Shown: in pieces, positions 49,003 through 58,398 of the stretch
How the letters are laid out: each line of letters starts with the position of its first letter
Position numbering within the stretch: position 1 is the first letter of the stretch
DNA from: JAKFEW01 sp036675505
GTDB lineage: Bacteria; Cyanobacteriota; Sericytochromatia; S15B-MN24; JAQBPE01
Assembly: GCA_036675505.1 (NCBI GenBank)
Contig: JAKFEW010000042.1
Location: 1 to 64,000 of the forward strand
Direction of reading: 5' to 3'
DNA length: 64,000 bases
Made by a program: the position numbers and the translations under genes
Notes under the pieces: model-generated
Database searches by the model: none
What the model saw: only the letters and a program-made list of their open reading frames with translations
Told to the model about the DNA's origin: nothing

Positions 49003-50496
49003 ATGACCGCCCCTGCCCCACAGGGTGAGTCATGCTCGAAGTGGCGCACCCACGGGGGCAACGTGTGGCGCCCGCTGCGCCTCGCCACGCTCGCGATCGT
49101 CGCGCTGATCGCCCTCCGCGCCCTTATCGGCCTCCTCGACGTGCTTGCCCACGCCGCCGGGCACCTCGGCGCCGGGGCCGTAGCCCTCTGGCTCGCCGCC
49201 CTCGCCGCCGCAGCCCTCCTCGTCTACCGCCGACGCCGATCCACCGACCTGCTGACAGTCCTACCCACCGCTCTGCCCACCGGCCGCACGGCGATCGCCC
49301 TCGCCCTGATCGCCCTCATCGGCCTGCGCGCCCTCGCGGCCCTCGCGATCGACGCCCCGCTCATCTCGGACTTCAAGGACTACCATGACCTCGCCGTCGG
49401 CGTCCTCGGCGGCGGCCCCTGGCTGCGAGACGGCCGCCCCATGGGCTGGCCCTGGCTGCTCGCGGCCGCCTACGCCGTCACAGGGCCCACGCCTGCCGCC
49501 GGCGAGTGGCTGAACGTCGCTTTCGGCGGGGCCTCCGGGATGGCGCTCTGGTGGCTCGTGCGCCACCTCGCGGGCCCCGGTCCTGCGCTCGGCGCGCTGG
49601 CGCTCTTCGCCTGCTGGCCCGCCCACGCCCTCATGACGCCCGTGCTCGGCACCGAGGTGGTCTACGGCCTCGCGTTCCTGGCCGCGATGGGCGCGCTCGT
49701 CCGCGCGCGGCCCGCGGAGCCGATCTCGGCCGATCCGCTGGCCTGGCCGCTGCCGGCGGGCTGGGCGGTGGCGGCTGGTGCGCTGACCGGGCTCGCGCAA
49801 TACATCCGGCCCACCACGCTGGCCCTCGTGCCGGCCGCGGTGGTCTGGCTCGCGCTCGCGGGCCGCCGGCCGCGCGTCGCCGCCGCGTTGATCGGCCTCT
49901 ACCTGGCCGGCCTGCTCGCCGTGCTCGCGCCGGTGGCCGAGTGGAACCACCGCACGCACGGCAAGTGGTCGCTCACGACCTCGTCCTACGGCGGCTGGAG
50001 CCTGCTGGTCGGCATGAACCAGCGGCACGTCGGGATGTGGAACGTCGACGACGACGCGACCGCCCAGCGCCTCGGCGGCCTGGCGGCGGTGGATGCCTAC
50101 GCCAGGGCCGAGGGCTTGCGGCGGCTGACGAAGGATCCGGTCGCGACGGCGCGGCTGGTCGCGGCCAAGTTTCCGATCATGTGGGCGATGGAAGACTACG
50201 GGACGTATTGGGCGCTCGGGACGGCACCGGAGCCCGAGCCGCGGCGGATGGCGCTGCTCACGCTGCTGGCGCAGACGTTCTACGCGGTGGTGACGGCCCT
50301 CGCGGCCTGGGCGCTCTGGCGGCGGCGGATCTGGGACGCGGCCTGGACGCCGTTGTTCCTGGGCCTGTTGTTGCTGGTGGGCGTCCACAGCCTGCTCGAG
50401 GTGCAGGGCCGCTACCACTTCTACTGGACCCCGCTCTTCATCGCGCTGGCAGCCACCTGCCTCGCCCCTGCGAAGCGCGACCAGGGTCACTCGTAG
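49003..50496 (+). CDS. Multi-spanning membrane protein, GT39/ArnT-like glycosyltransferase
   Basis: 497 residues with about ten membrane segments. The first periplasmic loop carries the acidic motif SDFKDYHDLAVGVLGG, as in GT39/GT83-type (PMT/ArnT) transferases that use polyprenyl-phosphate sugars. Aromatic stretches (YGGWSLLVGMNQRHVGMW) lie in a large loop near 330. The C-terminus ends LEVQGRYHFYWTPLFIALA, a typical 'E..gRYh.p..P' motif. It probably glycosylates an exported lipid or protein. It begins one base after the adaptor gene, so its acceptor may be handled by the exporter. The stop overlaps the convergent permease by 10 bases. Confidence 0.78.
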   Translation: MTAPAPQGESCSKWRTHGGNVWRPLRLATLAIVALIALRALIGLLDVLAHAAGHLGAGAVALWLAALAAAALLVYRRRRSTDLLTVLPTALPTGRTAIALALIALIGLRALAALAIDAPLISDFKDYHDLAVGVLGGGPWLRDGRPMGWPWLLAAAYAVTGPTPAAGEWLNVAFGGASGMALWWLVRHLAGPGPALGALALFACWPAHALMTPVLGTEVVYGLAFLAAMGALVRARPAEPISADPLAWPLPAGWAVAAGALTGLAQYIRPTTLALVPAAVVWLALAGRRPRVAAALIGLYLAGLLAVLAPVAEWNHRTHGKWSLTTSSYGGWSLLVGMNQRHVGMWNVDDDATAQRLGGLAAVDAYARAEGLRRLTKDPVATARLVAAKFPIMWAMEDYGTYWALGTAPEPEPRRMALLTLLAQTFYAVVTALAAWALWRRRIWDAAWTPLFLGLLLLVGVHSLLEVQGRYHFYWTPLFIALAATCLAPAKRDQGHS

Positions 50497-51722
50497 CGCA
50501 AGCACTCGATCGGCTGCAGGCTCGCCGCGTGCTTGGCCGGGTACCAGCCGAACACGACGCCGGTGCCGAGGGCGCTGGCGAAGGCCACCACGATCGCCAC
50601 CGGGTCCACGACCCAGGGCCAGAACCCCAGCATGTTCGTCAGCACTGTACTGATCGCCCAGCTGGTCACCAGCCCGCCGACCACGCCCAACACGCCGCCC
50701 AGCCCGGCGATCGCCGCCGCCTCGAACAGGAACTGCCGCCGGATGTCGCGCTGGCGCGCACCCAGCGCGATGCGCAGGCCGATCTCGCGCGTCCGTTCGG
50801 TCACGGTCACGAGCATGATGTTCATGATGTTGATGCCGCCCACGCCCAGGCAGAGCACCGCCACCGCGATCAGCAAGAGCTGGAGGGCTTGCAAGAAGCC
50901 CTTCTCGCCGGACTTCTTGCTCGAGGCGTCGTCGATGCTCAGCGTCTTGCCAGGGTGCGCGCGCGCCTCGAGGATCGCGCGGATCGTGTGGCTGACGAGC
51001 GGGATCTTCACGCTCAGGCTCTCGGCCTCGTTCGTCTTGATCAGGATTTGATCGACCGCGGACGCGCCCCGCCAGGTCATGAAGGTGGTGTCGGGGATGG
51101 CCACCGAGTTGTTCCACGTCCGGTTCCCCACGTTGAGCGACGGCTTCCGCGACAAGACGCCCACCACCGCGAACCGCTCGCCGCCCACCGTGACGTCGCC
51201 GAAGCGCCCGCCCGCGTCCGCGCTCGCGCCGCCCAACAGCTTGGTGGCGACGTCCTGGCCCACCACCGCCACGCGGGCGCGGCGGGCGCGGTCGTAGCTC
51301 GACAGGAAGCGGCCCTGCGCCAGCTCGAGCTGATAGAAGCCCGGCGCGCCCTCGTTCGTGCCGACCAGCCAGATGCGCATGTCGCGGCCGTTCGCGCGCG
51401 CATCGAGCCGTGCGTCGAGCTGGGGCAACACGGTCGCGCGGTCGAGGCCCGCGGCGCCGCTGATCGCGCCCATGTCCTCGCTCGTGAGCGGCGGATCCTG
51501 CTTGCCCTCGGGCGTCCAGGTCTTCACGTAGACCTTGATCATGTCCTCGCCGCTGGCCTGCTGGACCGTGCGGCCGATCGCCTTGAGGCCGCCGCCCACC
51601 ACGCTCGAGAGCAGCACGATCGTGCCGACACCCATGATCACGCCGAGCAGCGTGAGGAAGGAGCGGGTCTTGTTGGCGAGCAGCGCGCGCCAGACCGTGA
51701 GGAGCTGTTCGACGAAGGTCAT
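50487..51722 (-). CDS. MacB-like ABC transporter permease
   Basis: 411 residues. A first membrane helix (about 22-44, SFLTLLGVIMGVGTIVLLS) is followed by a periplasmic MacB_PCD domain (about 55-270). Three further membrane helices (about 285-310, 340-365, 375-400) make up the FtsX domain, including LGVGGINIMNIMLVTVTERT, REIGLRIALGARQRDIRRQF and the end motif WYPAKHAASLQPIECLRYE. This is the four-helix mechanotransmission permease type. It lacks its own ATPase domain and would use the ATPase at 45714. It is the last gene of the operon with a second permease and the giant kinase. Confidence 0.92.
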   Translation of the reverse strand: MTFVEQLLTVWRALLANKTRSFLTLLGVIMGVGTIVLLSSVVGGGLKAIGRTVQQASGEDMIKVYVKTWTPEGKQDPPLTSEDMGAISGAAGLDRATVLPQLDARLDARANGRDMRIWLVGTNEGAPGFYQLELAQGRFLSSYDRARRARVAVVGQDVATKLLGGASADAGGRFGDVTVGGERFAVVGVLSRKPSLNVGNRTWNNSVAIPDTTFMTWRGASAVDQILIKTNEAESLSVKIPLVSHTIRAILEARAHPGKTLSIDDASSKKSGEKGFLQALQLLLIAVAVLCLGVGGINIMNIMLVTVTERTREIGLRIALGARQRDIRRQFLFEAAAIAGLGGVLGVVGGLVTSWAISTVLTNMLGFWPWVVDPVAIVVAFASALGTGVVFGWYPAKHAASLQPIECLRYE

Positions 51723-51749
51723 CCCGCGGCGTCCTTCATGGTCCAGGCG

Positions 51750-52970
51750 TCACTCATGGCGCAAGCAGGCGATCGGCTCCGACTCGGCCGCGCGCATCGC
51801 CGGAACCCAGCCGAAGAAGAGCCCCACCGCCGAGGACGCAGCGAGCGCCACGAAGACCGCGCCCCACGAGAAGGTGGGCACCCAGGCCGGGTTCATCACC
51901 TGGATGATCGACGAGGCGCCCCAGGCCACGCCAGAGCCCGCCGTCACGCCCACGCTCGCGCCGACCAGGGTCAGCGCGATCGCCTCCATCAGGAACTGGT
52001 TGCGGATCGTCGCGTTGGTCGCCCCCAGGGCCTTGCGCAGGCCGATCTCGCGCATGCGCTCCTGCACCGCGACGAGCATGATGTTCATCACGCCAACGCC
52101 GCCGATCAGCAGCGCGATCGAGGCGATCGCCCCGACCACCAGCTTCATGATCGCGAAGGCCGAATAGAAGTTCTTCAGCAGGCCGCCGAAGTCGAAGATC
52201 TGGAAGTTGTCGACGTTGTTGTGGCGGTGCAGCAGCACGGCGTTCGCCACGCGGATGGCGTGCTCGCCGTCTTCGGTCTTGCGCACGGTCATGCTGATTT
52301 GCTCGACGTCGGTGCCCACGCCCGGCGCGGTGATCGGCACGATCATCACGGTGTCCCACTTGTAGCCCAGGTTGATCGAGTCGCCCTTCTGGTTCGGCGC
52401 GAGCACGCCGACCACCCGGAAGCGATCGCCGCGGAAACGCACCTCCTCGCCCAGGCCAGCCCCCTTGCCGAACAGCTTCGCGCGCAGCTCGTCGCCGATG
52501 ACGGCCACGCGCGCACGGCCGTCGCGGTCGGCGTCGGTCAGCTGGCGGCCACTGCCCAGGCGCATCTTGTAGGCGCCGAAGTAGTTCGGCTCCGTCGCGA
52601 GCACGCTCGTCACCACGGGCGGCCGTTCGCCCGCGGCCACCGGCGAGTAGTAGAAGTTGATCGAGGCCACGATCGATTCGAGGTTCGGCAACGCGGCCGA
52701 GAGCGCGTCGCGGTCGCCCAACGTCAGGCGCCTGACGTAGTTGCCGCGCTTGTCCTTGGCCTTCTTGGGCTCATCCGCGAAGACGGTGATGAAGCGCGTG
52801 CCGCCGATGTCCTCGATGCCGCGCGTCAGCGTGGCGAGGCCGGACTGCGCGAGCGAGGTCATCGCGACGATGCTGCCCGCGCCGATGGTGATCGAGAGGA
52901 CGGTGAGGAACGAGCGCAGCTTGTGCGCCCAGATCTGACGCAGGCTGAGCTTCACGTACTCGAAGAACAC
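51750..52970 (-). CDS. MacB-like ABC transporter permease
   Basis: 406 residues, the same topology as its downstream neighbour: LRSFLTVLSITIGAGSIVAM, a periplasmic domain, then IGGVGVMNIMLVAVQERMRE, IGLRKALGATNATIRNQF and WVPAMRAAESEPIACLRHE at the end. Two different MacB-like permeases in tandem suggest a heterodimer. The GTG start lies 6 bases after the kinase stop, and 27 bases separate its stop from the next permease. The ATPase and MacA/TolC partners are on the opposite strand, convergent. Confidence 0.92.
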   Translation of the reverse strand: MFFEYVKLSLRQIWAHKLRSFLTVLSITIGAGSIVAMTSLAQSGLATLTRGIEDIGGTRFITVFADEPKKAKDKRGNYVRRLTLGDRDALSAALPNLESIVASINFYYSPVAAGERPPVVTSVLATEPNYFGAYKMRLGSGRQLTDADRDGRARVAVIGDELRAKLFGKGAGLGEEVRFRGDRFRVVGVLAPNQKGDSINLGYKWDTVMIVPITAPGVGTDVEQISMTVRKTEDGEHAIRVANAVLLHRHNNVDNFQIFDFGGLLKNFYSAFAIMKLVVGAIASIALLIGGVGVMNIMLVAVQERMREIGLRKALGATNATIRNQFLMEAIALTLVGASVGVTAGSGVAWGASSIIQVMNPAWVPTFSWGAVFVALAASSAVGLFFGWVPAMRAAESEPIACLRHE

Positions 52971-52976
52971 GCAGCC

Positions 52977-55900
52977 CTAGCCCCCGAGATCGGGGGCGTA
53001 CGCCGTGACGCGGTTGCGGCCGCCGCGCTTCGAGGCGTAGAGCGCCTGATCGGCGCGCTCCATCAGCGCGAGCCCGGTGTCCGCCACGCCCTGGTAGGTC
53101 GCGGTGCCGATCGAGATCGTGACGTGCAGGTCGCCATGGCCCTCCACCGTGAGGCGCGTCTCGTCGATCGCCTGGCGGATGCGCTCGGCGAAGATCGCGG
53201 CCCCGGCGACGTCGGTCTCGGGCAGCAGCACGACCATCTCCTCGCCGCCGTAGCGGCACGGGACGTCGCACTCCTGGCGCAGGTTGTTGCGGATGACGCC
53301 CGCCACATGAGCCAGCACGAGGTCGCCGACGGCATGGCCATAGGTGTCGTTGAACTTCTTGAAGTGGTCGATGTCCATCATCAGCAACGCCACCTCGTGG
53401 CCGTGGCGCTGCGCGCGCGCGAGCTCTTCGCGCATCCGCTGCTCGAAGTGCGAGCGGAAGAAGAGCTTGGTGAGGCGGTCCACGGTCGCCAGGTCGTACA
53501 GCCGCGCGTTCTCGAGCGCGACGGACGCATGCGACGCGATCGCCTTGAGCAGCTCGAGATCGCGGTCCGAGAAGGTGTTCACCACCAGCCGGCTGTCGAC
53601 GTAGAGCACGCCGAAGGCCCGCTGCTTGACCGCCAGCGGCACGGCCATGACCGTGCGCAGGTTGAGGTCCTGGATGCTCTTCTGGTGGCGCAGCACGTCG
53701 TCGTCGCGCGCGTCCTCGACGCACACCGCCTCGCCGGTCTCGAGCACGCGGCGCAGGATGCTCTGCGACACCAGCTCGCCGTCCACGCGGGCGTCGAGCG
53801 GGCCGTGGGCGTGGCGCGCGGCCTCGCCGCGCAGCTCGCCGCGCTCGTCGGTGAGAAACAGGAAGCCTCGCTCGGCGGTGGTGATCTCGAGCGAGAGCTT
53901 GAGCACGAGGTCGAGCACCTCGTCCATCACCAGGGTCGAGGTGACGCTCGAGCTGAGCTGGTAGAGCATCTCCAGGCGCTGCGTCTTCTCCCGCCACTCG
54001 CTCTGCATGCGCGCGTTGCGCAGAGCGCCGGCGAGCTGGTTCGCGAGCACGCGCAGGGCCTCGAGCTCGCGCTTCATGAGCCGGCCCGCGTCTTCCGGGT
54101 GCCCGAACGCGAGCAGCACGCCGAGGCGCTCGCGCTCGTCGGAGAGCGGCAGCACCAGCAGCGAGCGGGGCTCCCAGCCGCGGTGGCCCGCGAGGCCGGC
54201 GGCGTGGGTGTCGGGGATGTAGCGCATCACGCCGGACTGCGCCACCTCGGTGACGGTCTCGGCGTAGTCGGTCCAGTCGTCCTCGATCGGCTTCAAGTTC
54301 GCGAGCGACTTGCGCGCCCGTGGCACCAGCCGCGCCCCCTCGAGCAACAACACCTCGCCGCGCGCCGCCTGGCTGATCTCGAGCACCAACGCGAGCGCCT
54401 GGCTCATGATCGGCCCGGCTTCCTGCGCGCGGAGGATCGCCTGGGCGAAGTCGAGCTGCTTGAGCAGCAGGCCCGACGCGAGCTGCAGCTCGTCGAGCCA
54501 GACGCGCTGCTGGGCGATGATCTGGCGGGCCTCGCTGAGCTTGCCCTTCGGCTCGCCTTCGTCTTCCTCGGGCGTCGCGAAGGCGGTCGGCACGCCGTCC
54601 GGCCCCGTGCCCGCGGCCTGGCCGGGCAGCTCGCGGCGCCAGACGGCGCCCCGACCGGCCGCGGCGAGGAACGCCTCGCGATCCGCGGCCGCGAAGCCGT
54701 CGACCTGCTGGACCATGACCTCCTGCGCCCGGCGCAGCAGCTTCACCGACTGCGGGCTCGGGAACTGCAGCACGCCCCGGTCGTACCAGACGCGCGCCAT
54801 CAGATCGAGCAGGTTGAGCTGGACCGCGCTGTCCTGGGCGCGCTGGAAGTGGCCGTCGGCCTCGATGAAGTCGCCCGTGACCATCGCCAGCCGCCCTCGC
54901 AGCCAGTGGCAGCGAGCCGCGAGCGCGAGCGCGTCGCAGGCCGTCGCGCGGTCCTGGGCGCGCAGCAGCCAGGGCAGGGCCTCGTGGGCGGCGGCCTCGT
55001 CCTCGAGCGCGACCTCGGCCAGCGCGGCGCAGAACTGGGCCTCCCACAGCTGGGCCTCCTTGGCCTCGGCGCGGGCGAGGCCCTCGCGCAGCGTGGCCTC
55101 GGCCGCGCCGCGGTTGCCGCGGCGCAGCGCGAGCATGGCGGTGTAGAGCTGGAGCGGGAAGGCGAACTCCATCAGGCCGGTGGCCGCCTGGGCGTTCAGA
55201 GCCTCGAGCAGGGCGGCTTCGGCCTCGCTCCAGCGGCCGAGGTGCAGCTGGGCTTCCACCAGCCAGGTGAGCGCGAAGAGCTCGCCGTAGGCGTCGTCGG
55301 CCGCGCGCGTGCGGGCCAGCGCGTCTTCCAGCATCGGCAGCGGGCGGGCGAGCATGCCGAGGTTCAGCAGCGCGCGCGCCTCGAGGCAGACGGCGAGGTC
55401 GAGCGCGAAGCGGTTGCCGATCGGCTCGCCGATCTCGGCGGCCTTCTGCGCGCGGTCGAGCGCCGCTAGGTGATCGCCGCGCTCGATGGCGACGAGCGCG
55501 AGGTTCAGGTAGGCGATCACCTCCTCGAACGCGCCGATCTCGTGGCAGAGCGCCTGGTTGCGCAAGAACGAATGCTCGGACGCCGGCAGATCGCCCAGCG
55601 CGAGCAAGGCGTTGCCGAGCAACATGTGCGTGTCGTTGAGGCCGAGCTTGTCGCCCACGGCCTCCTTGATGGCGATCGACTGCTTCAAGTAGTCGAGGCC
55701 CTCGCTCGCCCGCGACGGCTGGCCGGGGACCGGCTCCGCCGAGACGGCGAGCAGGCCCAGGAAGCCCAGGCATTCGCCCTGGTAGGCGAGGTCGCCCACG
55801 GCCACGGCGCGAGCCAGCGCCTCCTCGTAGGTGGCGGCAGAGCGCGCCGGGTCGCCGAGCTGGTAGTACGCGCGGCCCATCGCGGCGAGGCAGCGCAGCT

Positions 55901-58241
55901 CCTCGCGTGCGCCGGCGTGGGCGCGGCAGAGCGGCAGCGCCGCCTTGAAGTGCTCGAGGGCCGGCTCCTGGTGCCCGCGTGACTGGTGCACCAGGCCCTC
56001 GCCCACGCGCATCCGCGCGACCAGCTCCGACGCGCCCGCCGCCTCGGCGAGCGCCACGCCGCGCGCGTAGAGCGCTTCGGCGTCATCCAGGCCGCCGGCC
56101 ACACGCCGCAGATCGCCGAGCAGGCTCAGGTAAGCCGCCCGCGTGGCGCCGGCCTGGCCCTCGGGCAGGGCCACGCCGCCCTCGAGCAGCGCGTGGCCGC
56201 GCTGGACCAGCGAGCGCGCCTGGTCGTTCGCGAACATCGCGGCGAGGCGCTGGGCGGCCGTGAGCGCGTAGTTGACCGCCTTGACGGGGCGATCGCCGGC
56301 CAGGAAGTGGTTCGCCATCCGCACGAGCAAATCGTCGGGGTCCTGGCCGGCCTGGCTTTCCTCGAGCGCCTCGCCGACGCGGGTGTGGAGGTCGCGCAGC
56401 ACCTCGGGCGCGAGGCGGTGGCGCAGCACCTCGGCGAGGTGCCCCTGCTCCACCTGGTAGGCCCCGGCCCGGTGCCGCAGCAGATGGCCGTGCTCGAGCG
56501 CGGCGAGCGCAGCATAGACGGCTTCCTCCGGCGCGTCCGGCACCAGCCGCAGCAGCACGTCGAGGCCGAACGGCGCGCCCACGACGGCGGCGACCTCCAG
56601 GATCCTGCGCGCGAGCGGTGAGAGGTCCGCGAGGCGATTGGCGAGAATCGCGTCGGCGCCCGCCGGCAACCGCTCGGCGGGCAACGGCTCGAGCACCCAG
56701 CGGCCACCGGTCTGCGGCAGCAGGCCGCTCGAAACCAGGTGCTCGAGGAAGGTTTCCGCGGCCAGCGGCACGCCGCCCGACAGCTCCGCGACCTGGCCGA
56801 CGAAGGCGCCCGGCGGGGAGGCCGCGCCGAACATCGCGCCGATCATGCGGCCGAGCTCGCGGCGGCCCAGCGGCGCGAGCGTGAATGGCTCGGCGTCGGC
56901 GGCGGACGGACCATCGCCCGCCAACACGAGCAACAAGGGCTGGCCGAGGAGCTGGCGCTGCAGGGTCGCGAGCGCCTCGATCGAGAGCGGGTCGGCCGCA
57001 TGCCATTCGTCGAGCAGCAACACGAGGCCGCGGCGCTGCACGAGCGCGGTGAGCAGCTCGACCAGCGCGGCATGCAGGCGGAGCTTCTCCTGTTCGGGCT
57101 CCAGCCGGTGGACCGACGCATCCGGCACCAGATCGGGCGCCAGGCCATGCAGCGCCGGCGCATGGATCTCGATCAGGCCGGCTTCATGGCGGACGAGGTC
57201 GGGCCAGACCTGCCGCAGCACCTGCACGAACGGCTGGTAGGGCGCGCCCACGCCGGCCGCCGCCGCCTGACACACCGCGTGGCCCTCGAGCTGGGCGCGC
57301 AGCCCGAACTCGTCGAGCAGGCGGCTCTTGCCGATGCCCGCCACACCACCGATCCAGAGCGTGCGGCCCCGGCGCTCCTCGCGCAGCGCGACGAGCGCCG
57401 CCTCGAAGACCTCGATCTCGGTCTCGCGGCCGACGAACGGGGCGCAGAGCAGGGCCGCGGGCTCGTCGCTCACGGCCTCGCCGAGCACCTCGAGGACCTC
57501 GGCGGCCGACTGGTAGCGTCGCGCGGGCTCCTTGGCGAGCAGCCGCGCCACGAGCCGGTCCCACATCGGGTCGAGGCCCAGGCGCAGGCGCGACGGCGAC
57601 ACCGGCAGCTCCTCGAGGTGCGCCCGCAGCAGCGCGGCGGTGCTGGTCGCCTCGAACGGCGGCCGGCCGGTGAGCAGCTGGTAGGCGAGCGCGCCGAGCG
57701 CGTACAGGTCCGCGCGTTGGTCGACGCGGCACCGCTGGATGACCTCCGGCGCCATGTACGCGAGCGTGCCGCGCACGGCCTGGACCTGGCCCGCCGGGCT
57801 CATCAGGCCGAAATCCATCAGCGTGAGGCGGCCATCCGGCCGCACGCGGATGTTCTCCGGCTTGATGTCGCCGTGGATCAGGCCCTCATGGTGGATTCGC
57901 CGCAGCGCCCGGCAGACCTGGCGCAACATGTCGGTCACGACCTCGGGCGCGAGCGGCAGGCCCTCGTCGAGCGGGTGGCCTTCGACCACTTCCATGGTGA
58001 AATACGGCCGGCCACCCTCATCCACGCCGAAGTCGTAGACCTCGACGAGGTGCGGATCGCGCAGCCGCGACATCCACCAGAATTCCTGCTTGAGGTCGGT
58101 CGGGTTGGCGTCTTCCGAGAGGATTTGCTTGAGCGCGACCTCGCGGTTCGCAAGCTGGTCCCAGGCCCGGCTGACCCGTCCCATCCCGCCCTCGCCGAGC
58201 AGGCCGAGCAGCTCGTAGCGGGTGGTCAAAAGTTCCGTCAT
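52977..58241 (-). CDS. Giant signalling protein: Ser/Thr kinase, AAA-type ATPase, TPR, two GAF, GGDEF
   Basis: 1754 residues. Ser/Thr kinase at about 9-265: Gly loop GEGGMGRV (16-23), Lys38, HGDIKPEN (123-130), DFG (143-145). Signal-transducing ATPase at about 275-640: GGVAGIGKSRLL near 300 and LVLLLDEWHAADP. A TPR-like helical array runs to about 1200. Two GAF domains follow, about 1290-1420 and 1440-1590 (VMAVPLAVKQRAFGVLYVDS). The GGDEF domain (about 1595-1745) has MDIDHFKKFNDTYGHAVGD and CRYGGEEM, with GGEEM for GGEEF and a degraded I-site (QECD). It would sense small ligands, phosphorylate proteins and make c-di-GMP. No membrane segment. It lies 6 bases upstream of a MacB-like permease gene in the same operon. 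Confidence 0.9.
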   Translation of the reverse strand: MTELLTTRYELLGLLGEGGMGRVSRAWDQLANREVALKQILSEDANPTDLKQEFWWMSRLRDPHLVEVYDFGVDEGGRPYFTMEVVEGHPLDEGLPLAPEVVTDMLRQVCRALRRIHHEGLIHGDIKPENIRVRPDGRLTLMDFGLMSPAGQVQAVRGTLAYMAPEVIQRCRVDQRADLYALGALAYQLLTGRPPFEATSTAALLRAHLEELPVSPSRLRLGLDPMWDRLVARLLAKEPARRYQSAAEVLEVLGEAVSDEPAALLCAPFVGRETEIEVFEAALVALREERRGRTLWIGGVAGIGKSRLLDEFGLRAQLEGHAVCQAAAAGVGAPYQPFVQVLRQVWPDLVRHEAGLIEIHAPALHGLAPDLVPDASVHRLEPEQEKLRLHAALVELLTALVQRRGLVLLLDEWHAADPLSIEALATLQRQLLGQPLLLVLAGDGPSAADAEPFTLAPLGRRELGRMIGAMFGAASPPGAFVGQVAELSGGVPLAAETFLEHLVSSGLLPQTGGRWVLEPLPAERLPAGADAILANRLADLSPLARRILEVAAVVGAPFGLDVLLRLVPDAPEEAVYAALAALEHGHLLRHRAGAYQVEQGHLAEVLRHRLAPEVLRDLHTRVGEALEESQAGQDPDDLLVRMANHFLAGDRPVKAVNYALTAAQRLAAMFANDQARSLVQRGHALLEGGVALPEGQAGATRAAYLSLLGDLRRVAGGLDDAEALYARGVALAEAAGASELVARMRVGEGLVHQSRGHQEPALEHFKAALPLCRAHAGAREELRCLAAMGRAYYQLGDPARSAATYEEALARAVAVGDLAYQGECLGFLGLLAVSAEPVPGQPSRASEGLDYLKQSIAIKEAVGDKLGLNDTHMLLGNALLALGDLPASEHSFLRNQALCHEIGAFEEVIAYLNLALVAIERGDHLAALDRAQKAAEIGEPIGNRFALDLAVCLEARALLNLGMLARPLPMLEDALARTRAADDAYGELFALTWLVEAQLHLGRWSEAEAALLEALNAQAATGLMEFAFPLQLYTAMLALRRGNRGAAEATLREGLARAEAKEAQLWEAQFCAALAEVALEDEAAAHEALPWLLRAQDRATACDALALAARCHWLRGRLAMVTGDFIEADGHFQRAQDSAVQLNLLDLMARVWYDRGVLQFPSPQSVKLLRRAQEVMVQQVDGFAAADREAFLAAAGRGAVWRRELPGQAAGTGPDGVPTAFATPEEDEGEPKGKLSEARQIIAQQRVWLDELQLASGLLLKQLDFAQAILRAQEAGPIMSQALALVLEISQAARGEVLLLEGARLVPRARKSLANLKPIEDDWTDYAETVTEVAQSGVMRYIPDTHAAGLAGHRGWEPRSLLVLPLSDERERLGVLLAFGHPEDAGRLMKRELEALRVLANQLAGALRNARMQSEWREKTQRLEMLYQLSSSVTSTLVMDEVLDLVLKLSLEITTAERGFLFLTDERGELRGEAARHAHGPLDARVDGELVSQSILRRVLETGEAVCVEDARDDDVLRHQKSIQDLNLRTVMAVPLAVKQRAFGVLYVDSRLVVNTFSDRDLELLKAIASHASVALENARLYDLATVDRLTKLFFRSHFEQRMREELARAQRHGHEVALLMMDIDHFKKFNDTYGHAVGDLVLAHVAGVIRNNLRQECDVPCRYGGEEMVVLLPETDVAGAAIFAERIRQAIDETRLTVEGHGDLHVTISIGTATYQGVADTGLALMERADQALYASKRGGRNRVTAYAPDLGG

Positions 58242-58344
58242 GACCCGGGTTGTGTACCCGGGGCCCTTCGCCGCCTATCACCCGGGGCCTCGCCGGCGCC
58301 CGGCCAGGCGGGGGTTGCTGCCCGGCTCGCGATGAATTAATATA

Positions 58345-58356
58345 GAACATATATTC
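58345..58356 (+). promoter_or_regulatory. Near-palindromic AT-rich box, LexA-box-like
   Basis: GAACATATATTC (10 of 12 positions symmetric) lies 43 bases before the ATG of a DNA-repair-like gene, inside an AT-rich island with -10-like TATAGA. It resembles the GAAC-N4-GTTC boxes of some LexA proteins. This is only a suggestion. Confidence 0.3.
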
Positions 58357-58398
58357 GATATGTCGTGACCGGCTGAGCCGCCGGCGCCGGAGGGAACC

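Noticed and set aside
49506..55469. A 1987-codon open frame on the plus strand
   Set aside because: It is antisense to the permease and kinase genes. It is Arg/Ala/His-rich with no recognisable domain and arises from GC-rich codon bias in the real genes.
58242..58398. A c-di-GMP riboswitch near the GGDEF gene
   Set aside because: I looked for the GEMM-type conserved bases here and in other leaders and found none.
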